Origin: Lautropia sp.
GTDB taxonomy: Bacteria > Pseudomonadota > Gammaproteobacteria > Burkholderiales > Burkholderiaceae_E
NCBI GenBank assembly: GCA_030532425.1
Contig: JAUNLD010000010.1
Coordinates: 9,552-62,180 of the forward strand
Reading direction: 5' to 3'
Length of the DNA stretch: 52,629 bases
Under the pieces are notes generated by a model. The model was not told where the DNA came from, made no database searches, and saw only the letters and a program-made list of their open reading frames with translations. The position numbers and the translations under genes were made by a program. Position 1 is the stretch's first letter; each line of letters begins with the position of its first letter. This document shows, one piece after another, positions 8,163 to 18,200 of this stretch.

Positions 8163-8903
8163 ATGTCGATGCAGGCAAGATGCCGGGCACTGCTGCTGTC
8201 GCTACCCCTGCTGTTCATCCACGATGGCTTGCAGGCCGAGCGACGGGAACTTCACCTGTCTGCCCACCAGCTCACCCGCCAGCTGGCCACCGCCTTTCCG
8301 CAGCGCCGCTGCCTGATGGGCATGGCCTGTCTCGACCTGCGCAATCCCCGTGTCAGCATGCGCCAGGGCGATGGCCGCCTGTTTGTCGATGTCGACGCCG
8401 TCCTGCAGGCACTGGGACAGCATGCCGGTACCGGGACGGCTCGCCTGGCCGGTCTGCCACGCTACGAGGTGACCAAAGGGGCTTTCTTCGTCGACCAGCC
8501 ACGCCTGCTCTCATGGTCGCTCCCCGGCATCTCGGCACCCGAAACGCAGACGGCCCGGCAGCTCATCAACGGCATGCTGGCTGACGACATGTTCAGCAGT
8601 CAGCCCGTCTGGGTGCTGGACGAGGCCGATCCGCAACAGGCGATGGCCCGCCTGACGCTACGCCAGGTGCAGGTGCGCGACGGACAGCTGGTACTGACCT
8701 TCGGCGATGAGGAGCCGCCCGACGAGGCATGGGATGATGCCGGCGAGGGCGAGGGCGAGGGGGAGGGGCAGGGCATGGTTCAGGGCACGCGCCCCCCGGT
8801 CAGTGCTTCGCCATCAGGCCATGCTGCGCCATCAGGTAATACATCGTCGCAGCGGAGCAGCGCCACCCCGTCCTCTGCTCAGAACGACAGCGTGAAGCGA
8901 TAG
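8163..8903 (+). CDS. DUF1439 (YceB-like) secreted protein with low-complexity tail
   Basis: Function unknown. A signal peptide (LLLSLPLLFIHDGLQA) lacks the lipobox cysteine of E. coli YceB. The body then follows the DUF1439 pattern: LHLSAHQLTRQLATAFP near the start, RYEVTKGAFFVDQPRLL in the middle, and QPVWVLDEADPQQAMARL then VRDGQLVLTFG at the end of the domain (about residue 190). The last 55 residues are low complexity, a GEGEGEGEGQG run followed by Ser/Ala/Pro. An AGGGAGG site lies 3 nt before the ATG at 8163 and 9 nt before an in-frame ATG at 8169, so either may be used. The tail overlaps the convergent mipA-like gene by 25 bp. It is coupled to the FecR-like gene upstream. Confidence 0.7.
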   Translation: MSMQARCRALLLSLPLLFIHDGLQAERRELHLSAHQLTRQLATAFPQRRCLMGMACLDLRNPRVSMRQGDGRLFVDVDAVLQALGQHAGTGTARLAGLPRYEVTKGAFFVDQPRLLSWSLPGISAPETQTARQLINGMLADDMFSSQPVWVLDEADPQQAMARLTLRQVQVRDGQLVLTFGDEEPPDEAWDDAGEGEGEGEGQGMVQGTRPPVSASPSGHAAPSGNTSSQRSSATPSSAQNDSVKR

Positions 8904-9805
8904 GCCGCCCCCACCAGCACCGAGGGCATTACCCGTCTTTTCACCAGCGGGCTGCGGCCAGCCGGCCCGGTCAGATACACCAGCCCGGCACGGGCAATCC
9001 ATACCCACTTTTCGTTCGGCTCGCCGGTCAGCCCGGTCGAGAGACTGTATTCACGGATGCCCGAACCCGGTTCGTACAGGGGCAGGCCGCTGGCAGCCTG
9101 TTCGGGCACGCCGATGCCATAGGTGTTGCGCATCGAGGTGCCGTTGGCCCAGGTCATCCCGGCATCCGCCGTCAGCAGCAGGCGCCGGTTCAGCTGACGG
9201 TGCCAGTTGATCCCGAAGGGCACCTCGATGCCGCCCTGCCGGCCCAGCAGATCGCCCACCACCCGGGCTTGCAGCTGTACCGTCCGGGTCAGGTCGTAGC
9301 GCAGCCGCACACGGCCGATCAGTGTGCCGCGCAGATCCTTCAGCCCCTTGGCCCGGTCGGCATTGCTCACGTCACGCCCGCGGTTCAGCGACAGCCCCAG
9401 ACCAAAGCTGAAGCGGTCGAGATGCCAGAGCGGACCGGCCAGGCCGGTTTCCGAGGCGCGGTTGTCACGCGTGCTGCGTGCGCGCACCACGGCCGAGCGG
9501 CTGATCGAATAACCCCGCCAGCTGATCCGGCCGGCCGGTGCCAGCGCCGTGCCGAGCTTGTCCGAGCCACTGTACTGGGGCGAGATGTTGCCCACCGCAC
9601 CGATGGCCAGGTGCACTTTCTCGTCCAGATCCCTGGGCTGGACGATGATGTCATCGACCCGCGTGGCGGCACGGGTGGCCTGTTGGGACGGGGTCGGCTG
9701 TCCTTGCGACAGTGCCGGACCGGTGGTAGCGCATAACAGACCGATCAGCAGTGCGCGGCCAGACAGTGGAATGCCTTTGGCGTTATGGTGGGCGGCATGT
9801 GTCAT
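8879..9805 (-). CDS. MipA/OmpV family outer-membrane protein
   Basis: Predicted outer-membrane beta-barrel of 308 residues. It begins with a signal sequence (GRALLIGLLCATTGPALSQ), followed by the family pattern: LAIGAVGNISPQYSGSDK, RISWRGYSISR near the first strands, alternating strands such as FSFGLGLSLNRGRD, and a C-terminus ending in aromatic-rich VGAAYRFTLSF, as expected for barrel assembly. Members interact with murein-synthesising complexes or act as porin-like scaffolds; the exact role here is unknown. The start at 9805 is chosen for the signal peptide; the frame extends upstream to 9946 without homology. No clear ribosome site. Confidence 0.82.
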   Translation of the reverse strand: MTHAAHHNAKGIPLSGRALLIGLLCATTGPALSQGQPTPSQQATRAATRVDDIIVQPRDLDEKVHLAIGAVGNISPQYSGSDKLGTALAPAGRISWRGYSISRSAVVRARSTRDNRASETGLAGPLWHLDRFSFGLGLSLNRGRDVSNADRAKGLKDLRGTLIGRVRLRYDLTRTVQLQARVVGDLLGRQGGIEVPFGINWHRQLNRRLLLTADAGMTWANGTSMRNTYGIGVPEQAASGLPLYEPGSGIREYSLSTGLTGEPNEKWVWIARAGLVYLTGPAGRSPLVKRRVMPSVLVGAAYRFTLSF

Positions 9806-9990
9806 GGTTGCGTGGCGGAGCCGGTGGGCAGGAAAGGCTTCAGTGTGTTGCGCCGGCCGCCATGCGATGAGCGCAAGCGGATGAGCGGGTGACAAGAGCA
9901 GCCAGAGCAGTGACCGGAAGTCCTGTCTGGGGCGTTTGCCGGGCATCGGCTTTCGGACAAGACAAACACGGCAATCCTGGGTAAATCATT

Positions 9991-11856
9991 GTGTTGAAAA
10001 CAGCGTTGGGCGATCTGCGAGTCCTGCTCGTCGAAGATGATCCGGCCTGGCAGCATCTGATCTCGGTCGGGCTGGGCGAACGGGGCATTGACGTTCAAGT
10101 CACCGACCAGCTGTCCAAGGCCATCCCGATGCTGGAGCGGGTGATGCCCGATGCCGTGATGCTCGACGATTCGCTGTCCGAGGCCGACAGTGCCGAATCC
10201 GTCCGTCGGCTGCGCCAGGCCATCGGCAGTCGCCAGATTCCGGTCATCGTGCTGTCCAATCACGACGACGAGGTCGGCATCGGCAAGGCCCTGAGCGCCG
10301 GCGCCTCGGACTACTTTCAGAAATCCCTGCAATGGACACAGCTGGCCGAACGCCTGCTGCATGGTATCAATCTTGCCAAGGCACAGTCGGCAAGCACCGA
10401 AGCTGTGTCGGACTTTGATGCCGGCCCTGGCCGGGATGCACTGGCCGATTCCATCGATGCCATCCGCAGCCAGCGTGAGCAGGCCAATCGCGACTCGCTC
10501 ACCGGGCTGTTCAGCCGGGCGGGCTTCATGCAGCAGGGGCAGATGCTGTTGCGCCGGCGGCGCCCCAACGGCCATGTCGCCGCGATCATGATGCTCGACA
10601 TCGACCGGTTCCGTCGCATCAACGAGGCCTTCGGCCAGCGTGCCGGCGACCGGGTGCTGCAACACGTGGCCGAGTGCCTGCGTCATGCCTTTCGCAACCT
10701 GCGTCAGGCCGATCCTGGTGCGCCCGCCGACGAGCGGGCCATCCCCGATGTGCTGATCGGCCGGATGACCGGTGACGAATTTGCCCTGGTGTTTTCCAAC
10801 CTGCCCAACGAGAGTACTGCGCAGAAGGCGGCGGAGATCATTCAGGCCCACCTGCGCCGTCCCTTCCAGATCGACGGGCTGGATCTGATGCTGCGTTCCT
10901 CGATTGGCGCAGCATGGTTTCCGCGTCATGGCCGCAACTTCGAGATGCTGCTGGCCAAGGCGGATGTGGCGATGAGTGTGGCGCGGCAGCAGGGCGGCAA
11001 CCGCATCCTCATCTACGACGATGAATACGGCGAGCAGCTGCGTGGTGATTTCGAGCTGCAATCGGCGCTGGCCACCGTGCTCGATCGCAACGAGCTGGTG
11101 TTGCACTATCAGCCGATCCTCGATTCACGCACCGAGCGGGTGGTGGGCGTCGAGGCCCTGATGCGCTGGATGCGTGGCTCGCAGATGCTCTCGCCCAACA
11201 AGTTCATCCCGCTGGCCGAAGATGGCGGGCTGGATTACCGGATGGGGGAGTGGGCCATCTCCGAAGCCCTGCAACAGTTGCGTCGCTGGCAGCTTGCCGG
11301 CGTCTCCATTCCCGGCGTCTCGGTCAACGTCAGCGTGCGTCACCTGTTGCAGCCCAGCCTGCTGAGGGCCGTGCGCCAGGCGCTCGAAGCCACCGGCCTG
11401 CCGCCGTCGGCGCTCACGCTGGAGCTGGCCGAAATCGACGTGATGCGCGACATCGAGACCGTGCTGCCGATGCTCTGGAGCCTGAAGAAGACCGGGGTGC
11501 GCATCGCCCTCGACGATTTCGGTTCGGGCTTCTCGTCGGTATCCTACCTGACGCGGATGCCCGTGGATGCCCTCAAGATCGACCGGGTCTTCATCGCCGA
11601 CATGGAGAACGACAACGCCCAGGCGCGTGTCGTGCGCAGTATCATTGCGCTGGCTGGTGCGCTCGATTTGCAGATCGTCGGCGAGGGAGTCGAGCGTGCC
11701 GAGGAAATGGTGGCGCTCCAGAAACTGGGCTGCCAGGACCAGCAAGGCTATCTCTACAGCAAACCCCTCACCAGTGCCCAGCTGGAGCGCTGGTTGCAGG
11801 AGTCGGCCTTTGCCGGCCGCCGGGCACGCAGCCCGGCCACCGCAACGGCCGAGTGA
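9991..11856 (+). CDS. Response regulator with GGDEF and EAL domains
   Basis: Predicted c-di-GMP phosphodiesterase under phosphorelay control, 621 residues. The receiver domain (8-125) has the acidic pocket E15-D16-D17, aspartates 59-60, S89 and K111. The GGDEF domain (about 165-335) reads T260-GDEF instead of GGDEF and has no RxxD inhibitory site at the usual place, so it is probably not a cyclase. The EAL domain (about 360-605) looks intact: EAL at 388-390 followed by MRW, then SVNVSVRHLL, LELAE, ALDDFGSGFSS, ALKIDRVFI, GEGVER and QGYLYSKPL. The start is GTG at 9991 or TTG at 9994. No cognate kinase is adjacent. Confidence 0.9.
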   Translation: MLKTALGDLRVLLVEDDPAWQHLISVGLGERGIDVQVTDQLSKAIPMLERVMPDAVMLDDSLSEADSAESVRRLRQAIGSRQIPVIVLSNHDDEVGIGKALSAGASDYFQKSLQWTQLAERLLHGINLAKAQSASTEAVSDFDAGPGRDALADSIDAIRSQREQANRDSLTGLFSRAGFMQQGQMLLRRRRPNGHVAAIMMLDIDRFRRINEAFGQRAGDRVLQHVAECLRHAFRNLRQADPGAPADERAIPDVLIGRMTGDEFALVFSNLPNESTAQKAAEIIQAHLRRPFQIDGLDLMLRSSIGAAWFPRHGRNFEMLLAKADVAMSVARQQGGNRILIYDDEYGEQLRGDFELQSALATVLDRNELVLHYQPILDSRTERVVGVEALMRWMRGSQMLSPNKFIPLAEDGGLDYRMGEWAISEALQQLRRWQLAGVSIPGVSVNVSVRHLLQPSLLRAVRQALEATGLPPSALTLELAEIDVMRDIETVLPMLWSLKKTGVRIALDDFGSGFSSVSYLTRMPVDALKIDRVFIADMENDNAQARVVRSIIALAGALDLQIVGEGVERAEEMVALQKLGCQDQQGYLYSKPLTSAQLERWLQESAFAGRRARSPATATAE

Positions 11857-12033
11857 CGGGGCCGGAAAGCGGCATCCGCCCCTTCCGAACGGCACGCGCT
11901 CCGGAAGCAACCGGCGGGCCCGCATCTGATGCTCCCGATGAATGGGGCTGGGCGGGCCAAGCCTGTTAAAAAATGTACCCCTGTCGGCGTGTACCTCACA
12001 AAAGGTTACGATAACGCCTTTGGCGGAGGAAAC

Positions 12034-12717
12034 ATGGACGAGGCGGGCGCAAAGGCACGGCAGGATGCCCTGAAAAAGGCAGCAGCCGAAAGGGCGATGG
12101 ACTGGCTGGTTCCCGGCCGGGTGGTCGGAGTGGGCACGGGCTCGACCGTGGCTTTTTTCATTCAGGCACTGGCGCAGCGGCGCGACGAGTTTCCGCAAGC
12201 GGTTTCCAGTTCCGAGCAGAGCACCCGCCTTCTGCAACAGGCCGGCATCGAGGTGCTCGACCTCAACCGCATCGACGAGATCGATTGCTACGTGGACGGT
12301 GCTGACGAGGTCGATCCCGGCTTTGCTCTCATCAAGGGGGGGGGCGGGGCGCTCACGCGCGAAAAGATCATCGCCCAGGCATCCCGGCAGTTTGTCTGTA
12401 TCGTCGACGAGAGCAAATACGTGCCAGTGCTGGGCCGTTTTCCGCTGCCCGTCGAGGTGGTGCCGATGGCCCTGCATCTGGTGGGCCGGATGCTGGAGCA
12501 GCTGGGCGGGCAGGTGCGTCAGCGCCCCGGCTACATCACGGACAACGGCAACCCGATCCTTGATGTCTCGGGCCTGCACATCGACGACCCGCAGGCCATG
12601 GAAGAAACCATCAACCAGTGGCCGGGCGTGGTCACGGTGGGGCTGTTTGCGCGCCGCCGCCCCGAAACCGTGCTGCTGGCGGCGCCGGGGGGCGTTCAGG
12701 TGCTGGGCGGCACGTAA
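12034..12717 (+). CDS. rpiA: Ribose-5-phosphate isomerase A
   Basis: Interconverts ribose 5-phosphate and ribulose 5-phosphate in the pentose phosphate pathway. The 227-residue product carries the family signatures [13 protein letters not shown] (near 30-42), DGADEVD (near 90), [12 protein letters not shown] (near 103) and a C-terminal [14 protein letters not shown]. The ATG at 12034 is set by a GGAGGA site 3 nt upstream and by the normal family length; the longer frame from 11929 is not supported. It converges on yggX with a 22-bp overlap of the tails. Confidence 0.96.
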   Translation: MDEAGAKARQDALKKAAAERAMDWLVPGRVVGVGTGSTVAFFIQALAQRRDEFPQAVSSSEQSTRLLQQAGIEVLDLNRIDEIDCYVDGADEVDPGFALIKGGGGALTREKIIAQASRQFVCIVDESKYVPVLGRFPLPVEVVPMALHLVGRMLEQLGGQVRQRPGYITDNGNPILDVSGLHIDDPQAMEETINQWPGVVTVGLFARRRPETVLLAAPGGVQVLGGT

Positions 12718-12968
12718 CCGGCCGGGCGGTCGCCCCCGTCACCAAAGAAATAGCTCTCCATCTGCTGCGCCAGATACTTGCGGGCGCGGATGTCGGCCAG
12801 ATTCAGCCGGTTCTCGTTCACCAGCATTGTCTGGTGGCGCAGCCAGCCGGCCCAGGCTTCCTTCGAGACATTTTCCCAGATGCGTTTACCCAGCTCGCCG
12901 GGGTAGGGGGGCAGATCCAGCCCTTCGGCTTCCTGTTGCAGCTTGACGCAGAAAACGGTACGTGACAT
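12696..12968 (-). CDS. yggX: Fe(2+)-trafficking protein YggX
   Basis: Small cytosolic protein linked to iron-sulfur cluster protection. The 90 residues match the family from the start ([17 protein letters not shown], with the conserved cysteine at residue 6) through [15 protein letters not shown] and [11 protein letters not shown] to [14 protein letters not shown]. The ATG at 12968 is preceded by GAGGAAG; an in-frame start 7 codons upstream is not needed. It lies directly downstream of argA on the same strand, a neighbourhood I recognise from Burkholderiales. Confidence 0.95.
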   Translation of the reverse strand: MSRTVFCVKLQQEAEGLDLPPYPGELGKRIWENVSKEAWAGWLRHQTMLVNENRLNLADIRARKYLAQQMESYFFGDGGDRPAGYVPPST

Positions 12969-13015
12969 TGGCTCGCTTCCTCGGAACAAAGCGCTGATTT
13001 TACCGGCTGTGGCGA

Positions 13016-13031
13016 CCAGCCGTCGGGCTGG
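13016..13031 (-). other. Hairpin between argA and yggX
   Basis: CCAGCC-gtcg-GGCTGG, a 6-bp stem downstream of the argA stop. There is no T-run on the minus strand, so it is not a convincing intrinsic terminator. Confidence 0.3.
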
Positions 13032-13046
13032 CGTTTCAGATCCGGA

Positions 13047-14417
13047 TCAGAGATCCTTCAGCAGCACCTGCGAGCGTCGCTGCCAGTTGTAGAGGTTCTT
13101 GCGGCTGCCCGGCAGATCATCGACCGTGCCCGGCCGGAAGCCCCGCTTCAGGAACCAGTGCCCGGTTCGGGTCGTCAGCACGAACAGCGTCCGGATGCCT
13201 GCGGCCCGGGCGCGCTGCTCGATCCGCTGCATCAGCCGCTCGCCATCGCCCTTGCCCTGGGATTGGGCGCTGACCGCCAGACAGGCCATCTCGGCCATCC
13301 TTTCTTCCGGAAAGGCGTACATCGCGGCGCAGCCGAAGATCACCTCGTCGTGCTCGATCACCGTGAAATTCGCGATCTCCGACTCGATCAGGGCCCGGTC
13401 GCGCTTGACCAGCGTGCCGTCCTCCTCCAGCGGCTGGATCACCGCGAGGATGCCGCCCACGTCGTCCGGGGTCGCCTCGCGCAGCGCCTCCAGCGTTTCC
13501 TCCACCACCATCGTGCCGATGCCGTCGTGCAGGAAGAATTCCAGCAGCACCACGCCATCGGTGGCGAAGGGCACCATGTGCGAGCGCGTCACCCCGCCTT
13601 CGCAGGCCCGGAGCGCAGCCCGCAGATAGGGGCGGATCGTCGGCGGCAGCGCCGGGGAGTCCAGCAGCTGGCGGGCCGTCGCTTCCGAAATTTCCGTCTG
13701 GATGCGCCCCTGATCGTCGGCAAGGCCATCGTCCTCGCAGAGGAACACCAGCTTGTCGGCATCCAGCGCGATGGCCGTGGCCGCGGCCACTTCCTCCATC
13801 GACAGGTTGAAGGCCTCACCGGTGGCCGAATAGCCGATGTTCGACAGCAGCACGATCTGCTTGTTGTCCAGCGCCGTGCGGATCGAGGCGGCATCCACCT
13901 TGCGCACGAGGCCGCTGTAGGCAAAATCCACGCCATCGACGATGCCCACCGGCCGCGCCAGCGTGAAATTGCCCGAAATCACGCGGATGCCCGCATTGGC
14001 CATCGGCGTGTTCGGCAGCCCCTGCGAGAACAGCGCCTCCATGTCGTAGCGGATCTCGCCTGCCGCCTCCTTCGCGCATTCCAGCGTCACCTGGTCCGTG
14101 ATCCGCAAGCCATCGTGATACTGAGGTTCCCGTCCGCGCAGCCGCAACTGCTCGTTGATCTGAGGCCGGCAGCCGTTGACGATCACGATCCGGATGCCGA
14201 TCGAATGCAGCAGGCTCAGGTCCTGCACCAGCGCGTTGATGCTGCCCGGCGACTCCAGCACCTCGCCCGGAATGCCCATCACGAAGGTCTGCCCGACGAA
14301 CTTGTGGATGTAGGGCGCCACCTGTCGCAGCCAGGCCACGAACCGGGTGTGATGACTCTCGATCGTGTCGGCAGGGGCGGGGGCGCCCGGGGCAGCAGGG
14401 GTGGACAACGGTGACAT
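13047..14417 (-). CDS. argA: Amino-acid N-acetyltransferase (N-acetylglutamate synthase)
   Basis: Catalyses the first step of arginine synthesis, acetylation of glutamate. The 456-residue protein has the classic ArgA layout: an N-terminal amino-acid-kinase-like domain (about 30-290, with FVGQTFVMGIPGEVLES, IVIVNGCRPQINEQL and LLSNIGYSATGEAFNL) and a C-terminal GNAT domain (about 310-450, acetyl-CoA loop QSQGKGDGE and ending GHWFLKRGFRPG). The length is close to E. coli ArgA. The start at 14417 has no visible Shine-Dalgarno site. Divergent from the mntA-hepT pair. Confidence 0.94.
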   Translation of the reverse strand: MSPLSTPAAPGAPAPADTIESHHTRFVAWLRQVAPYIHKFVGQTFVMGIPGEVLESPGSINALVQDLSLLHSIGIRIVIVNGCRPQINEQLRLRGREPQYHDGLRITDQVTLECAKEAAGEIRYDMEALFSQGLPNTPMANAGIRVISGNFTLARPVGIVDGVDFAYSGLVRKVDAASIRTALDNKQIVLLSNIGYSATGEAFNLSMEEVAAATAIALDADKLVFLCEDDGLADDQGRIQTEISEATARQLLDSPALPPTIRPYLRAALRACEGGVTRSHMVPFATDGVVLLEFFLHDGIGTMVVEETLEALREATPDDVGGILAVIQPLEEDGTLVKRDRALIESEIANFTVIEHDEVIFGCAAMYAFPEERMAEMACLAVSAQSQGKGDGERLMQRIEQRARAAGIRTLFVLTTRTGHWFLKRGFRPGTVDDLPGSRKNLYNWQRRSQVLLKDL

Positions 14418-14561
14418 GACAGCAGCAGCGGAGAGATCTGGGCGCCATTATCGCCGAATCCCGTTCACGATGGGCCTCGATGGTGCGCCGCATGCCTCCG
14501 GTGATAGGATTCGCATCAGCTCAACAACACTGGCGCATGACACGCGCCAGGCGGAAGGATC

Positions 14562-14852
14562 ATGAAACCCTCTGAACTGCTGGAACGGAACCGGGCTGTC
14601 ATCCGCGAAGTCGTCCGGGCACATCATGGTCTGAATGCCAGAGTGTTCGGCTCCGTTTCGCGCGGAGAGGACACCGAAGATAGTGATCTGGACATTCTGG
14701 TCGATCCCGCGCCGGAGATGACGATTTTTGACATAGGAGCCATCCGGCATGAGCTGGCTGAACTGCTGGGCATCACCGTGGATGTCCTCACGCCACGGGC
14801 ACTGCCGGATCGCGCCCGGGATCAGGTCATTGCCGAGGCTGTTCCGGTATGA
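14562..14852 (+). CDS. mntA: MntA-type nucleotidyltransferase antitoxin
   Basis: In characterised pairs MntA adenylylates and silences the HEPN toxin HepT. The 96-residue product contains the minimal nucleotidyltransferase signature GSX10DXD (G30, S31, D42, D44) in the segment FGSVSRGEDTEDSDLDILVD. The start is supported by a GGAAGGA site 5 nt upstream. The stop overlaps the HEPN gene start as ATGA, so translation is coupled. The pair sits between argA and hrpA, and the gene order suggests acquisition. The assignment rests on motif and partner. Confidence 0.85.
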   Translation: MKPSELLERNRAVIREVVRAHHGLNARVFGSVSRGEDTEDSDLDILVDPAPEMTIFDIGAIRHELAELLGITVDVLTPRALPDRARDQVIAEAVPV

Positions 14853-15223
14853 AACGGGACCAGCTCATCCTTGCTGATTATCTCGAACATATTCAGGAAG
14901 CCATCACGTCGATCGTGTCTTATGTAGAGGACGTGGATGAGGTGGGTTTTCTGAACAACAGGATGATGAAGGATGCGGTCATCCGGAATTTCGAGATCAT
15001 TGGCGAGGCGAGCAACAATATCAGGAAACATTACCCGGAGTTCGTCGAATCGAATCCTGACCTGCCGTTTCTCACGGCCTACCAGATGAGGAATGCCTTG
15101 GCGCATGGTTATTTCAAGGTTGATTATGAAATCGTCTGGAAAGCCATCAGCAGGGATCTGCCGCCTTTGTATATCAAGATTCAGCAGGTGCTGGACGGCC
15201 TTCGTCCGTCCATGACTGACTGA
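14849..15223 (+). CDS. hepT: HepT-type HEPN toxin (putative RNase)
   Basis: HEPN-domain toxin, 124 residues. The catalytic RX4HXY motif is present as R81-NALA-H86-G-Y88; in studied systems the tyrosine is adenylylated by MntA. Other family features are the helical NRMMKDAVIRNFEIIGEASNNI segment (about residues 37-58) and a C-terminal amphipathic helix. It overlaps mntA by 4 bp. It is slightly less GC-rich than hrpA, which starts 19 bp after its stop, so hrpA could be read through from this unit. Confidence 0.86.
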   Translation: MKRDQLILADYLEHIQEAITSIVSYVEDVDEVGFLNNRMMKDAVIRNFEIIGEASNNIRKHYPEFVESNPDLPFLTAYQMRNALAHGYFKVDYEIVWKAISRDLPPLYIKIQQVLDGLRPSMTD

Positions 15224-15242
15224 TCTCAACCTGTCCCCCACC

Positions 15243-18200
15243 ATGTCATCCAGCCAGCGCCCGGATGCCGGGCAAGCGGCCATGCAGGCCGTCATCGACT
15301 CCCTGCCCGTCACCGAGCACCGCGAGCGCATCGTCGAGGCCATCCGCCAGCATCCGGTCGTCATCGTTTCGGGCGAAACCGGCTCGGGCAAGACCACGCA
15401 GCTGCCCAAGTTCGCGCTCGAAGCAGGGCGGGGGCAGCCTGATCCGAAGACGGGCCGTGGCGGCCTGGTCGGTCATACCCAGCCCCGGCGGATCGCTGCC
15501 AGCAGTGTCGCCACCCGCATCGCCGAAGAGCTGGGCACGCCACTGGGCACTGATGTCGGCTACAAGATCCGTTTCAACGAAAAGACCTCCCCGGGCACCC
15601 GCATCAAGCTGATGACCGATGGCATCCTGCTGGCCGAAAGCCAGCGCGACCGCCTGCTGTCGGCCTATGACACGCTGATCATCGACGAGGCGCACGAGCG
15701 CAGCCTCAACATCGACTTCCTGCTGGGCTACCTGAAGCAGCTGATCGACGGCCCGCGCCGTCATGACCTCAAGCTGATCATCACATCCGCCACCATCGAC
15801 GCGGCGCGCTTTGCCGTGCACTTTGGTGATCCGGGCCGACCAGCGCCCGTCATCGAGGTCTCGGGCCGCCTGTATCCGGTCGAGGTCCGCTATCGTCCAC
15901 CCGAAGCGCTGAAGGCCGATGATGAGGACGATGAAACCGATCTGCCCGGTGCCGTCGAGGCAGCCATCGAAGAACTCTGGAACGAAAAGGCCGGTGACGT
16001 GCTGGTCTTTCTGCCGGGCGAGCGCGAGATCCGCGACTGCACCGAACACCTGCGCCGGGCCCAGCAGCGTCAGGGTCAGCGCGCAGGCGGCGGACGCAGC
16101 CGGGCCGGTCTGCTGCTGGCCAGTGCCGAAATCGTGCCGCTCTATGCCCGCCTGCCGGCTGCCGATCAGCAGCGCGTCTTCAATCCCGGCCAGGCGCCGC
16201 GCATCGTGCTGGCCACCAACGTGGCCGAAACCTCGCTCACCGTGCCGCGCATCCGGTATGTGGTCGATTCGGGCCTGGCGCGGATGCTGCGCTACCGCAT
16301 CCGGGGCAAGGTCGACCAGTTGCTGATCGAGCCGGTGTCGCGCGCTGCGGCCAACCAGCGTGCCGGCCGGTGTGGCCGGGTGGCCGAAGGTGTCTGCGTC
16401 CGCCTGTTCGACGAAAAGGATTTCCTGCAACGCCCGGCCTTCACCGATCCCGAGATCCTGCGCTCGTCACTCGCGTCGGTCATCCTGCGCATGGCGGCCC
16501 TGGGTCTGTCAGAGGTCTCGGCCTTTCCGTTTCTCGACCGTCCCTCGCCCAAGGCCATTGCCGATGGTTACGCGCTGCTGGCCGAGCTGGGCGCGATGGA
16601 CGAGCGCCAGCAGCTCACGCCGATCGGTCGCCAGCTGGCCCGCCTGCCGGTCGATCCGCGTCTGGCGCGCATGCTGCTGGCGGGCCACCGCAGTGGCTGC
16701 CTGGCCGAGGTGCTGGTCATCACCGCGGCGCTGTCGGTGCAGGACCCGCGAGAGCGTCCCCCCACGGCCCAGCAGGCGGCCGATCAGGCCCACGCCCGCT
16801 TCAACGTGCCGGGCTCCGATTTTCTGGCGTGGTTGCGGCTGTGGCGCTACTGGCAGGCCCAGCAGGCAGGGCGCAAGCAGCGGGGTGAATCCCATCGTGC
16901 GCTGGCCAATCGCATGGGACGCGAATTCCTCTCCATCCGCCGCCTGCGAGAATGGGCCGATGTCATCGGCCAGCTGAGTGAGCTGGTCAGGGGGCTGAAT
17001 TGGCAGCTCAACACCACCGAGGCCACACCCGACGTCATCCACCAGGCCCTGCTCACCGGCCTGCTGGGCAACATCGCCCATCGTCTTCCCGAAGGGCCGG
17101 GCTGGCAGGGCACCCACCAGCAGAAATTCGTCCTGCATCCCTCGTCCATCCTCAACCGCAGGCAGGCGGTGGCGCCTGTACCCGGCGCCAACCCCGAGGC
17201 CAACACCCGCAAGAGCGGGGCACGCTGGCTGATGGCGGCCGAAATGGTCGACACGGGCCGCCTGCAGGCGCGTACCGCCGCCGCCATCAAGCCGGAATGG
17301 ATCGAGACCGCTGCCGCTGATCTCATCAAGCGCTCGTGGAGCAACCCTCACTGGGAAAAGCGCAACGGCAAGGTGATGGCGCAGGAGCGGGGCGTGCTGT
17401 ATGGCGTGGTGCTGTACGCCGCCCGGCGTGTGCCCTACGAGCGCATCGACCCGGCTGGCTCGCGCATGCTGATGATCCGCCATGGTCTGGTGGCCGGCGA
17501 ATGGCCCGACGAAGCGCCCTTCATCCGCCACAACCGCAAGGTGGTGGCCGAGATCGAAAGGCTTGAGCACAAGATACGTCGCCCCGATCTGCTGATCGAC
17601 GAGGAAGCGCTGGTTGCCTGGTTCGATCAGCAGATCCCCGCCGACATCTGCAATGCCCGCCAGTTGCAGCAATGGTGGCGCCAGGCCAGCCAGGATCAGC
17701 CCGGCTTGCTGTGCCTCTCGCGTGAGGCCCTGCTGCGCAAGGATGCCGATGGTGTCGACGAGCAGCGCTTTCCGCGCCTGTTGCGCATGCACGGTGTCGA
17801 TTTCTCGCTTGGCTATCACTTCGAGCCGGGCAGCAGCGACGATGGTGTGACGCTGACCGTGCCCCTGCACGCCCTCAACCAGGTGGATGGCAACCGCTGC
17901 GAATGGCTGGTGCCCGGAATGCTGGCCACCAAGGTCGCCCTGCTGCTGAAATCGCTGCCCCAGCGCTGGCGCCGCCATCTGCTGCCGCTCGACAGGACAG
18001 CCGAGGCCTTCGTCGAGGCGAAGGCTGCCGACAGCATCCCGGCCGGCACGCCGCTGATCGAGGCACTGCTCGATTTCCTGCGGCAGCGTGCCAGTGGTGT
18101 GCGTATCAGCGCGGCCGATTTCCGCACCGAAACCGTGCCGGCGCACCTGCACATGAATTTCCGGCTCGTCAACGAACATGGTCGCGTGCTGGCGGTGTCG

